A stretch of 14,568 bases of DNA from Chloroflexota bacterium (GTDB lineage: Bacteria; Chloroflexota; Anaerolineae; Anaerolineales; DRMV01): the NCBI GenBank assembly GCA_013153375.1, contig JAADEN010000051.1, positions 1 to 14,568 on the forward strand. The letters are read 5' to 3'. This document shows positions 7,600 to 13,809 of the stretch, piece after piece. Both the position numbers and the translations under genes were made by a program. A model generated the notes under the pieces. It was not told the DNA's origin. It saw only the letters and a list, made by a program, of their open reading frames with translations, and did not search any database. Within the stretch, counting starts at the first letter, position 1, and each line of letters starts with the position of its first letter.

Positions 7600-7763
7600 G
7601 CCGCGCGCTCCGCGCCTCGCGCGGGCCTGCGACGCGGCAGTAAGAGCGGCCACGGCCCGCGGCGGGGCCAGGTTTGGGGCGCGGAACGGCGTTGGCCTCC
7701 CCGCGGCGCGGGGGCCGTGGTAAGATTCTCGCCAGAACCGCGTACCCTCTCTGGGAGACGACC

Positions 7764-9212
7764 ATGACCGCGACGGTCCGCGCATCCACGCCCGCGCCCG
7801 CGTGGGATCGGCTGCGCACGGTGGAAAACTTCGGCCACTCGCTGCGCGCGCCGGGCTTCGTGTTCCAACCCGTGAACGAAGCCCAAGTGCGCCAGATTCT
7901 GGCCCAGGCTCAGAAGCACGGCTATCGCCTCGCGCTGCGGGGCAGCGGCCGCAGTTACGGCGACGCGGCCCTGGCCGCGGGGCATTGGGTGCTGGACCTG
8001 CGGCGCATGAACCGCATCCTGGCCTGGGACCCCCAACAAGGCCGTCTGACCGTCGAGCCCGGCGTCACCATCGAGGACATCTGGCGCTACACCCTGGCCG
8101 ACGGCTGGTGGCCCGCGGTGGTGCCGGGCACCATGCGCCCCACCGCGGGCGGCTGCGCGGCCATGAATGTCCACGGCAAGAACAACTGGCAGGCCGGCAC
8201 CTGGGGCGAGCACATCGTCCATTTGCGGGTGCTCACGCCCACGGGCCAGACCCACGACCTCACCCCCGCGGACGACGCGTTCTGGGCCGTGCTGGGGGGC
8301 TTGGGCGTGCTGGGCGTCATCACGCAGATGACCCTGCAACTCAAGCCCGTGGCCTCGGGCGACCTGGAAGTGCGGGCCTGGGCCACGCCGAACCTGTCCC
8401 GCACCCTGGCCGACCTGGACGCGGCCAAGGAGGATTACGAGTATGTGGTGGCCTGGGTGGACGCCACCGCGCGCGGCCGGGCCCGGGGTCGGGGGCAGTT
8501 GCACGCCGCGCGGCACATCCCGGCCTCCGCGGAGCCCTTCCCCCACCGCACCCTCGACCCCGCCTACCAGATGCTGCCCGACACCTTCTTCGGCCTGGTG
8601 CCCAAGGCCATCCTGTGGCGGTTCATGCGGCTCTTCATGCACAACCCCGGCGTGCGGCTGGTGAACGCGGCCAAGTATTGGGCCTCGCGCACCGTGGGCC
8701 ACGAGAAGACCTACCGCCAGTCTCTGGTGGCGTTCAACTTTCTGCTCGACTATGTGCCCCATTGGGAACGGGCTTATGGGCCGGGCGGGTTGATTCAGTA
8801 TCAAATTTTCGTGCCCGCCGAGGCCGCGGAGCGGGTGTTCGACGAAGTGCTGCGGCGCACCCAAAGCCGCGGCGTGCCGTCGTACCTGGCCGTCATCAAA
8901 CGGCATCGGCCCGACCGCTTTTGGCTGTCCCACGCGGTGGACGGCTTCTCGCTGGCCCTGGACTTTCCGGTGCGGCCCAGGCGGACGGCCGCGCTGCTGG
9001 AAGTGCTGGCCGAGTTGGACCGCCTGGTGCTGGACGCGGGCGGGCGCTTCTACTTCGCCAAGGACGCCACGCTGGACGCCGCCACCGCGCGCGCCTTCCT
9101 GGGCGCGGACACGGTGCAGCGCTTCTTGGATCTCAAAGCCGCGTGGGACCCCGACGACCTGCTGCAATCGGACCTGTACCGACGCGTGTTCCGCCCGCGG
9201 CGGCCGGCCTGA
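7764..9212 (+). CDS. DprE1-like FAD-linked oxidoreductase
   Basis: A 482-residue protein of the vanillyl-alcohol-oxidase/PCMH flavoprotein fold. The FAD-binding loop is R-G-S-G-R-S-Y-G-D-A-A-L (59-70). A second block reads G-G-C-A-A-M-N-V-H-G-K-N-N at 129-141, close to the HGKN region of DprE1 (decaprenyl-phosphoribose 2'-oxidase). Y-F-A-K-D-A near 430-435 places Lys434 where DprE1 has its catalytic lysine. Related sugar oxidases (gulonolactone, arabinonolactone, alditol) are alternatives. I see no signal peptide or membrane segment. I chose the ATG at 7764, with a modest GGGAG 8 bases upstream; the longer frame from 7674 runs through a GC hairpin (stem CCCCGC/GCGGGG, 7699-7713). No dprE2-like reductase follows. 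DUF389 and flippase-like membrane proteins follow instead, which suggests an envelope role. Confidence 0.85.
   Translation: MTATVRASTPAPAWDRLRTVENFGHSLRAPGFVFQPVNEAQVRQILAQAQKHGYRLALRGSGRSYGDAALAAGHWVLDLRRMNRILAWDPQQGRLTVEPGVTIEDIWRYTLADGWWPAVVPGTMRPTAGGCAAMNVHGKNNWQAGTWGEHIVHLRVLTPTGQTHDLTPADDAFWAVLGGLGVLGVITQMTLQLKPVASGDLEVRAWATPNLSRTLADLDAAKEDYEYVVAWVDATARGRARGRGQLHAARHIPASAEPFPHRTLDPAYQMLPDTFFGLVPKAILWRFMRLFMHNPGVRLVNAAKYWASRTVGHEKTYRQSLVAFNFLLDYVPHWERAYGPGGLIQYQIFVPAEAAERVFDEVLRRTQSRGVPSYLAVIKRHRPDRFWLSHAVDGFSLALDFPVRPRRTAALLEVLAELDRLVLDAGGRFYFAKDATLDAATARAFLGADTVQRFLDLKAAWDPDDLLQSDLYRRVFRPRRPA
8519..8547. repeat. 29-bp exact direct repeat, copy 2 (inside the FAD oxidoreductase gene)
   Basis: Identical to 467-495. 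Here it encodes residues P-A-S-A-E-P-F-P-H (253-261) of the oxidoreductase, in a variable region between the FAD domain and the substrate domain. In copy 1 the same reading phase on the plus strand gives the same peptide, but no supported gene uses that strand there. Confidence 0.85.
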
Positions 9213-9227
9213 GGCCACGGAGGGGAC

Positions 9228-10739
9228 ATGAGCGAAAAGCCCAATTCGGAAGCCACGCCCCAACCCGAATCGCTGCGCGCCCGCGTGCGGGCCTGGCTGC
9301 GTCAACGCTGGACGCGCATGCGCCTGGCCCTGCGCCTGAGCCAAGAGGACCGGGCGCGGGTGCAGATGTATTTGCGCGAGAACGCCCGGCCCAAGTTCAG
9401 TTACTATGTCCTGGTGGTGCTCTCCGCGGTCATCGCGTCCTTAGGGCTGTTGCAAGACAGCGTGCCCACCATCATCGGCGCGATGCTGGTCGCGCCCTTG
9501 ATGTCCTCGGTGCTGGGGGTGGGCTTTGCCGCGCTGGTGGACGACCGGCGTCTGCTGCGCAACTCCGCGGTGACCCTGGGCCAGGGCGCGTTGATGGCCC
9601 TGGGCGTGGCCGCGCTGGTGGGGCTGGTGTATGTGGCCGTGCCCTTCGCGCTGCAAGACGGCCAACTGCCGCGCGAGATTCTGCTGCGCGGGCGTCCCAA
9701 CCCGCTGGACCTGGCCGTGGCCCTGGCCGGAGGCATGGCGGCCGCGTTCGCGCTGGCCGCGCCCGACCTGTCGCCCATCCTGCCCGGTGTGGCCATCGCC
9801 ACCGCGCTCATGCCGCCCCTGTGCGCGTCGGGCCTGGCCGGGGTGCTGGGCCGCTGGGATGTGGCCCTGGGCGCGCTGGGACTCTTCGTCACCAATGTCA
9901 TCGCCATCAGTTTCGCGTCCATGGCCGTGTTCTTGTTCCTGGGCTTCGGCGCGCCCTGGCCCGCGTATGTGCCCCATTGGGGCGACGCGCCGCGGGCCTT
10001 GCGCATCGGCGGCATCCTGACCCTGGCCCTGGGCGTCATCCTGGTTTACACCAGCACCCAGTACGCCCGCGCGGTGGCCGAGGAGAATCGCATCCACCGG
10101 GTGGTGCAGGAGGAGGTCGAGCGCCTGGGCATGGACCTGGAGAGCCTGCGATATTACGAGGACCCTGAAACCGGCGTGCTGGATCTGGAAATCACGGTGC
10201 GCACTTCGGAGCCCCTGCGTCACGAACAGGGCAAGGCCCTGCAAGAGCGCATCGCGGCCCGACTGCAACGCCCCGTGGCCTCGGAGTTCATCCAAATCAA
10301 GGTGGTGACTCTGGATCCGCACATCCCGCCCACGCCCACGCCCACGCCCACGCCGGGCCCCTCGCCCACGCCCACACCCACGCCGTCGCCCACCGCCACG
10401 GCCACCGCCACGCCCACGCCCACCTTGACGCCGACCCACACGCCCACGCCCACGGCCACGCCGTCGCCCACACCCACGCCCGCGCCGGCGCGGGTCATCG
10501 AAGCCGTGCGGCTGCACCAGCATTCGCCCACCGGCCCCTCCATCGGTTGGCTGTGGCCGGGCACGCGCGTGAACCTGCTGTATCCCACCCAGGTCGTGGG
10601 GCCTTATGTCTGGGGTCTGGCCCAGGACGAGCAGGGCCGCCTGGGCTGGATCCGTCTGGCCGCGGTGGTCACCCTGACGCCCACGGCCACGCCGTCGCCC
10701 ACGCCCACGCCGCGGCCGAGCGCGACCCCCACGCCCTGA
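9228..10739 (+). CDS. DUF389 membrane protein fused to a Thr-Pro linker and SH3-like domain
   Basis: A 503-residue protein. Residues 1-56 are polar and basic (cytoplasmic). Residues 58-276 hold about seven membrane segments with the DUF389 core: T-I-I-G-A-M-L-V-A-P-L-M (81-92) and A-P-D-L-S-P-I-L-P-G-V-A-I-A-T-A-L-M-P-P (178-197). A soluble domain follows (281-364), rich in Arg/Glu with a beta-alpha-beta look. Next come a Thr-Pro-rich linker (367-420), an SH3-like module (421-482, ending G-x3-G-W-I-R-L-A) and a second Thr-Pro tail (483-503). DUF389 function is not established. Thr-Pro linkers usually mark extracytoplasmic regions, so the SH3-like module may face the envelope, although the topology cannot be settled here. 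The ATG at 9228 has GGAGGGG upstream and starts 15 bp after the oxidoreductase stop. Confidence 0.9.
   Translation: MSEKPNSEATPQPESLRARVRAWLRQRWTRMRLALRLSQEDRARVQMYLRENARPKFSYYVLVVLSAVIASLGLLQDSVPTIIGAMLVAPLMSSVLGVGFAALVDDRRLLRNSAVTLGQGALMALGVAALVGLVYVAVPFALQDGQLPREILLRGRPNPLDLAVALAGGMAAAFALAAPDLSPILPGVAIATALMPPLCASGLAGVLGRWDVALGALGLFVTNVIAISFASMAVFLFLGFGAPWPAYVPHWGDAPRALRIGGILTLALGVILVYTSTQYARAVAEENRIHRVVQEEVERLGMDLESLRYYEDPETGVLDLEITVRTSEPLRHEQGKALQERIAARLQRPVASEFIQIKVVTLDPHIPPTPTPTPTPGPSPTPTPTPSPTATATATPTPTLTPTHTPTPTATPSPTPTPAPARVIEAVRLHQHSPTGPSIGWLWPGTRVNLLYPTQVVGPYVWGLAQDEQGRLGWIRLAAVVTLTPTATPSPTPTPRPSATPTP
10326..10487 (+). repeat. Low-complexity (CCCACG)n-like repeat encoding the Thr-Pro linker
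   Basis: An imperfect hexamer run (CCCACG and CCSACG variants) encoding mainly alternating Pro and Thr with some Ala and Ser (residues 367-420 of the DUF389 protein). Such a run can change length by slippage, so linker length may vary between strains. Confidence 0.9.
10674..10736 (+). repeat. Second Thr-Pro repeat at the 3' end of the DUF389 gene
   Basis: This repeats the CCCACG/CCSACG pattern and encodes the last 21 residues (483-503) of the DUF389 protein. It has the same character as the inner linker but no domain follows it; the stop codon comes right after. Confidence 0.85.
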
Positions 10740-10743
10740 GGAG
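10738..10743 (+). promoter_or_regulatory. Ribosome binding site that selects the GTG start at 10750
   Basis: GAGGAG overlaps the TGA stop of the DUF389 gene and sits 6 bases before GTG at 10750. It directly abuts an alternative in-frame TTG at 10744, which is too close to use it. The overlap with the stop codon points to coupled translation. Confidence 0.7.
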
Positions 10744-10749
10744 TTGGCC

Positions 10750-11730
10750 GTGCGCGAAGCCACGAGCGCCTGGTCGGACCGGGTGCGCGCCGCGGCCCGG
10801 CTGCTCATCTCCGCGGGTTTGCTCTACCTGCTGTTGCGGCAGGTGGACTGGCGGGCCTTTGCGGCCCTGTGGCCGCGGCTCCAATGGCGCTGGCTGCTCC
10901 TCGCGCTGGCGCTGCAAGCCCTGGGCTTCTGGCTCTCGGCCCGACGCTGGCAGGTCGTGCTGCAAGACCTCGGCCTCCACGAACCCCTATCCCGGCTGCT
11001 GTACTGGAACCTGCTGAGTTTCTTCTGGAAGCACTTTTTGCCCACCACCGTAGGCGGTGACGGCTACCGCTTCTGGCGGGCCCAGGCCCGTCATCCCGAG
11101 CGTCGCGCCGCGGTGTTCACCAGCATCTTCCTGGACCGGCTGTACGGCTACCTGGCCCTGCTGGGGGTTCACTTCGTCTTGCTCGGGGGCGTGGGGAAAA
11201 CCATCCTGGCGCGGCAGCGCGGCCTGGCCCTGCTGGAAGGCCTCATCGGGGCCGGCGCGGCGGTGTTGGGCGTCCTGGTCGCGCTCTGGCGCGGCCGCAG
11301 GCTCGTACAAAACCCGCGCGTGCCGCCCTGGCTGCGGCCCTGGTTGGCCCGCGGGCAAGGGGTGGTGGACTTGATCTGGGGCCGCAGCCGCAGCGCGTGG
11401 ACGCGCGCGCTGGCGTACTCCGCGCTGTTCGTGCTGACCAACGGCACCATGCTGTGGGCGTACCTGCGGGTCGCGGGCGCGCGCCCGCCCTGGCTGCCCG
11501 TGGCCTATGCCTCGACCCTGGCCGCGGTGCTGGGCGCGCTGCCGGTGACCATCAACGGCCTGGGGCTCACCGAGGGCGCCCTGGTTGTGGCCCTGACGCC
11601 CATCGGTCTGACGCGCGAGCAGGTGTTGCTGGCCGCGTTCTTGCTGCGCGGGGTCAACCTGCTCATCGGCCTGGCGGGCGGGCTGCTGTACGGCCTCGAG
11701 GGCCTGCTGCCCCGCGAGCAGCGCCCATAA
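10750..11730 (+). CDS. Flippase-like membrane protein (LPG_synthase_TM / UPF0104)
   Basis: A 326-residue multi-pass membrane protein, near the usual length for stand-alone members of this family (the membrane half of MprF and relatives). Family marks are H-F-L-P-T-T-V-G-G-D-G-Y-R (95-107) and L-P-V-T-I-N-G-L-G-L-T-E-G-A (264-277). Hydrophobic segments lie at about 15-29, 47-62, 82-96, 131-146, 160-179, 220-240, 250-270 and 290-315. Some members move lipids or lipid-linked sugars; the substrate here is unknown. I chose GTG at 10750 over TTG at 10744 because the GAGGAG site has correct spacing only for GTG. It starts 10 bases after the DUF389 stop, so the three plus-strand genes probably form one operon. 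It converges with the SHOCT-like gene, with only 25 bp between stop codons. Confidence 0.88.
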   Translation: MREATSAWSDRVRAAARLLISAGLLYLLLRQVDWRAFAALWPRLQWRWLLLALALQALGFWLSARRWQVVLQDLGLHEPLSRLLYWNLLSFFWKHFLPTTVGGDGYRFWRAQARHPERRAAVFTSIFLDRLYGYLALLGVHFVLLGGVGKTILARQRGLALLEGLIGAGAAVLGVLVALWRGRRLVQNPRVPPWLRPWLARGQGVVDLIWGRSRSAWTRALAYSALFVLTNGTMLWAYLRVAGARPPWLPVAYASTLAAVLGALPVTINGLGLTEGALVVALTPIGLTREQVLLAAFLLRGVNLLIGLAGGLLYGLEGLLPREQRP

Positions 11731-11755
11731 CCCGCCCGGCCGCAGGCCCCCGGTC

Positions 11756-12130
11756 TCATTCCACGAAGATCTCCACCCGGTCGCCGTCTTCCTCGTCCAC
11801 CACCTCGACGATGCGGCCCACCTCGCCGGTAGCGATGGCCTCTTGCAGGGCCTGCAAGACTTGCTGGCCCTCGTCGTCGTCCAGCGCGCCCGTGCGGGCC
11901 GCGATGCGCAAGGCCACATCCAGCAGGCGCACGGGCACATTGACCTGCACCCGGCTGCCGTTGGCCTCGGTGACCCGAATGCGCAGCCAGCGGGGCCTGT
12001 GCTCCCCCGCGGGCGAGGCCGGAGGCGCGGGGCTTTCCTCGCGCAGGGCCTCCAAAAGCCGGGACGCATCCTCGGCCGAAATCTTGCCCTCTTCCACCAT
12101 CTTCAAGATGCGTAAGCGTTCGTCGGACAT
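11756..12130 (-). CDS. SHOCT-like domain protein
   Basis: A 124-residue soluble acidic protein. The N-terminus M-S-D-E-R-L-R-I-L-K-M-V-E-E-G-K-I-S-A-E-D-A (1-22), continuing S-R-L-L-E-A-L, is a helix-turn-helix-sized pattern of the SHOCT-like family found at the start of many bacterial regulatory or membrane-associated small proteins. After an Ala/Pro-rich spacer (33-45), residues 47-124 alternate strands and helices: W-L-R-I-R-V-T-E, then V-P-V-R-L-L-D-V-A-L, and finally an E-E-D-G-D-R-V-E-I-F-V-E tail. Molecular function is not known. The ATG has AAGGAGG 6 bases upstream. It is the last gene of the ABC transporter operon, 60 bp after the membrane-anchored protein. A role with that protein is inferred only from adjacency. 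Confidence 0.8.
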   Translation of the reverse strand: MSDERLRILKMVEEGKISAEDASRLLEALREESPAPPASPAGEHRPRWLRIRVTEANGSRVQVNVPVRLLDVALRIAARTGALDDDEGQQVLQALQEAIATGEVGRIVEVVDEEDGDRVEIFVE

Positions 12131-12163
12131 GAGAACCTCCTTGAGGGTCGGGAGTCGTGCGTC

Positions 12164-12190
12164 CGCGGTCGGCGGGTTTCCCCGACCGCG
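12164..12190. other. Intercistronic hairpin directly after the membrane-protein stop codon
   Basis: A 9-bp perfect stem (CGCGGTCGG at 12164-12172, CCGACCGCG at 12182-12190) with a 9-base loop. On the minus strand it begins at the base after the TAG stop of the upstream gene and ends 33 bases before the SHOCT-like start. No T-run follows, so it may modulate message stability or expression ratio within the operon rather than terminate. Confidence 0.5.
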
Positions 12191-12676
12191 CTAAATCACC
12201 CCGAGCGCGTGCCGGGGGCCGATGACCACATGGATGTGGGTGCCGTCCTCGGGGTCGTCCACTTCGATGACGATGGGCTCCTCCCGCAGCGCGTCCCGCA
12301 GTTCGCGCCAGGGGATGTCGCGCAGGGTCCAGGACTGGTCGCCCACTGCGACTTGCAGCCCGCCGAAGCGCAGCAGGCTCACCGGCACGGGGAAGCGCAG
12401 CCCAAAGGTCCGTTCCGCGGACCGAATGCGCAGGCCCAACCAAACCCGGTCCCACAGGCCCCACAGCATCAGCCCCAGCAGGGGCAAGGCCACGGCCAGG
12501 CACCCCACGCCCAGGCCGACGGCCGCGCCGACCAGGCCCACGACGGTGCCGATCAGGGCCACGCCCAGGGCCAGCAACATCAGAGGGAAGAGCGCCAGGG
12601 TGAGCAGCCCGGCCAGCAGGCCGCGGGCCGTGGCGCGGCGGACGGTGATGCGTTTGCGAAGATGAACTTCAGGCAT
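12191..12676 (-). CDS. Unrecognised membrane-anchored protein in the ABC operon
   Basis: A 161-residue protein that I cannot place in a named family. Residues 1-15 are basic. Residues 17-75 are a long Gly/Ala/Leu/Val-rich stretch, probably two membrane helices (about 18-47 and 50-73). Residues 85-161 are soluble: a Leu/Phe/Val region, then E-P-I-V-I-E-V-D-D-P-E-D-G-T-H-I-H-V-V-I. That last part resembles the C-terminal E-E-D-G-D-R-V-E-I-F segment of the neighbouring SHOCT-like protein, though the match is loose. AGGAGG lies about 6 bases upstream of the ATG. The start overlaps the ATPase gene by 8 bp, so translation is probably coupled to it. An accessory role in the transporter is inference from that overlap. 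Confidence 0.75.
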   Translation of the reverse strand: MPEVHLRKRITVRRATARGLLAGLLTLALFPLMLLALGVALIGTVVGLVGAAVGLGVGCLAVALPLLGLMLWGLWDRVWLGLRIRSAERTFGLRFPVPVSLLRFGGLQVAVGDQSWTLRDIPWRELRDALREEPIVIEVDDPEDGTHIHVVIGPRHALGVI

Positions 12677-13655
12677 GGGAACCTCCTACAAGGGATGCTG
12701 AGGCCGGCGTCGGGGCCGGGGCGGACTGCCGAATCAGGCGCAGGTACGCTTCCTCCAGGTCGGGCAAGTCGGGTTCGACCGCGCGCAGCACCGCGCCCAG
12801 GGCCTCCAAATCGTCCAACAGGCGATAGAGCGCCTGGGCCTGGGGCAGGGTGACCCGCAGCGTCACCTCGCCGTTGCCGCGCGGCTCGACCTGCGCGTGC
12901 CAGCGGGCCAGGAACGCGGGCGGCAGGGCGTGGTCGGGCACCTGCACGGTGATGCGATAGGCTTGCGCGTCGAACAAACGGCGCAGGCCCTCGGGCGAGT
13001 CCTCCACGATGACCCGCCCGTCTTGGATGACGATGACCCGGTCGGCCAGGGCCTCGACCACATCCATTTGGTGCGAAGTGAGCAGGATGGTCTTGCCCTC
13101 TTCCCGGGCCAGGCGGCGGATCAAGGGCACCAATTCCCGCTTGGCCTCCACATCCAGGCCCAGGGTGGGCTCGTCCAGGGCCAGCAGGGGCGTGCTCTTG
13201 ACCAGCGCGGCGGCCAGGGCCACCTTTTGCTGCTGGCCGCGCGAGAGGTTGCGGGTCTCGCGGTCCAGGTCCTCCAGGCCGAAGAAGGCCAGCCAGCGGG
13301 CGATGGCATCCCGGGCCGCCCGCGGGGGCACGCCCGCGTACGCGGCGAAGACCTCCAGGTTCTGCCGCGGGGTCAGACGCCAGAAGATGTTGCGGTTGCC
13401 TTCCAGCACCGCGGCCGCGTGGCGGTAGAGATGGCGCAGGTCGTTGTGGTCCCGGCCATAGACCCGCACCGCCCCCGCGGTGGGACGCACCAGGTTCAGG
13501 ATGCACTTGAGGGTCGTGGTCTTGCCCGCGCCGTTGGGGCCGAGCAGGGCCACGATCTGCCCCTCGGGCACCATGAACGAGACCCCTTGGACCGCGTCCA
13601 CGGGCGGCTTGGCGGGATAAGTCTTGCGCAGGTCGTGTACTTCGAGGGCGAACAT
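12669..13655 (-). CDS. ABC transporter ATP-binding protein (ABC-2 type exporter)
   Basis: A 328-residue ABC ATPase that would energise the adjacent permease at the cytoplasmic face. Walker A is G-P-N-G-A-G-K-T-T (39-47). The ABC signature is L-S-R-G-Q-Q-Q-K (137-144). Walker B is L-L-A-L-D-E-P (157-163) with catalytic E162. The D-loop follows at G-L-D (166-168), and the switch histidine is H195 in L-L-T-S-H-Q. The usual Q-loop glutamine is replaced by Glu85 in V-L-E-G-N-R-N. Residues 230-310 form an extra C-terminal domain like that of drug/antibiotic-type ABC-2 exporter ATPases. The ATG at 13653-13655 has GGAGG 5 bases upstream. The permease ends 154 bp earlier, separated by two 7-bp repeat arrays. 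The 3' end overlaps the next gene by 8 bp. Confidence 0.95.
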   Translation of the reverse strand: MFALEVHDLRKTYPAKPPVDAVQGVSFMVPEGQIVALLGPNGAGKTTTLKCILNLVRPTAGAVRVYGRDHNDLRHLYRHAAAVLEGNRNIFWRLTPRQNLEVFAAYAGVPPRAARDAIARWLAFFGLEDLDRETRNLSRGQQQKVALAAALVKSTPLLALDEPTLGLDVEAKRELVPLIRRLAREEGKTILLTSHQMDVVEALADRVIVIQDGRVIVEDSPEGLRRLFDAQAYRITVQVPDHALPPAFLARWHAQVEPRGNGEVTLRVTLPQAQALYRLLDDLEALGAVLRAVEPDLPDLEEAYLRLIRQSAPAPTPASASLVGGSHA

Positions 13656-13670
13656 GGTGCCTCCAGTAGG

Positions 13671-13740
13671 CGGTAGTCGTCAGTCGTTAGTCGGCAGTCG
13701 TCAGGGGTCAGTGGTCAGCGGTGAGCGGTCAGCGGTCAGC
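13671..13740. repeat. Degenerate 7-bp tandem array, ten units
   Basis: Ten consecutive heptamers in exact phase, plus-strand consensus SGTCAGY: for example CGTCAGT at 13678, GGTCAGT at 13106 of the 13,000s phase (13706), and GGTCAGC at 13713, 13727 and 13734. Two further looser units extend to about 13754. The array fills the gap between the permease and ATPase genes and ends about 15 bases from the ATPase start codon. Similar short heptanucleotide arrays are described in cyanobacteria and occur in other environmental bacteria; any function is unknown. Confidence 0.85.
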
Positions 13741-13759
13741 CGTTGGCCGGTCGTGTTCG

Positions 13760-13808
13760 CCAACCTCCAACCTTTCTTTGCTCCTTGCTCCCCGCTTCCC
13801 GCTCCCTG
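13760..13808. repeat. Second degenerate 7-bp array, different consensus
   Basis: Seven heptamers in a new phase: CCAACCT twice (13760, 13767), then TTCTTTG, CTCCTTG, CTCCCCG, CTTCCCG and CTCCCTG up to 13808, two bases before the permease stop codon. The last five share the pattern YTYYYYG. The pyrimidine bias of the plus strand is unlike the surrounding DNA. Confidence 0.75.
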
Positions 13809-13809
13809 C

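Noticed and set aside
7552..7602. Cluster of EcoRI, NotI, BamHI and FseI-like sites resembling a cloning polylinker
   Set aside because: The sites overlap inside one GC palindrome in natural-looking flanking DNA; GC-rich 8-mers are common at this composition and no vector sequence is adjacent.
7802..10168. Plus-strand frame of 788 codons spanning the FAD oxidoreductase and DUF389 genes
   Set aside because: It is out of frame with two well-supported genes, crosses their junction and has an Arg/Gly/Pro/Ala-rich composition with no motif.
10326..10736. CRISPR-like or minisatellite array
   Set aside because: The hexamer pattern is in frame and encodes Thr-Pro linkers of the DUF389 protein; there are no spacers.
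11731..11755. Possible bidirectional terminator between the converging flippase-like and SHOCT-like genes
   Set aside because: Only 25 bp, with a short GGCC-GCA-GGCC symmetry and no T-run on either strand; I cannot support a terminator call.
176..12616. 21-bp match between the VanZ-like gene (about 177-197) and the membrane protein gene (about 12595-12615)
   Set aside because: Both copies encode the same membrane-helix peptide A-G-L-L-T-L-A with the preferred codons in the same phase, so codon bias and shared composition explain it well enough.
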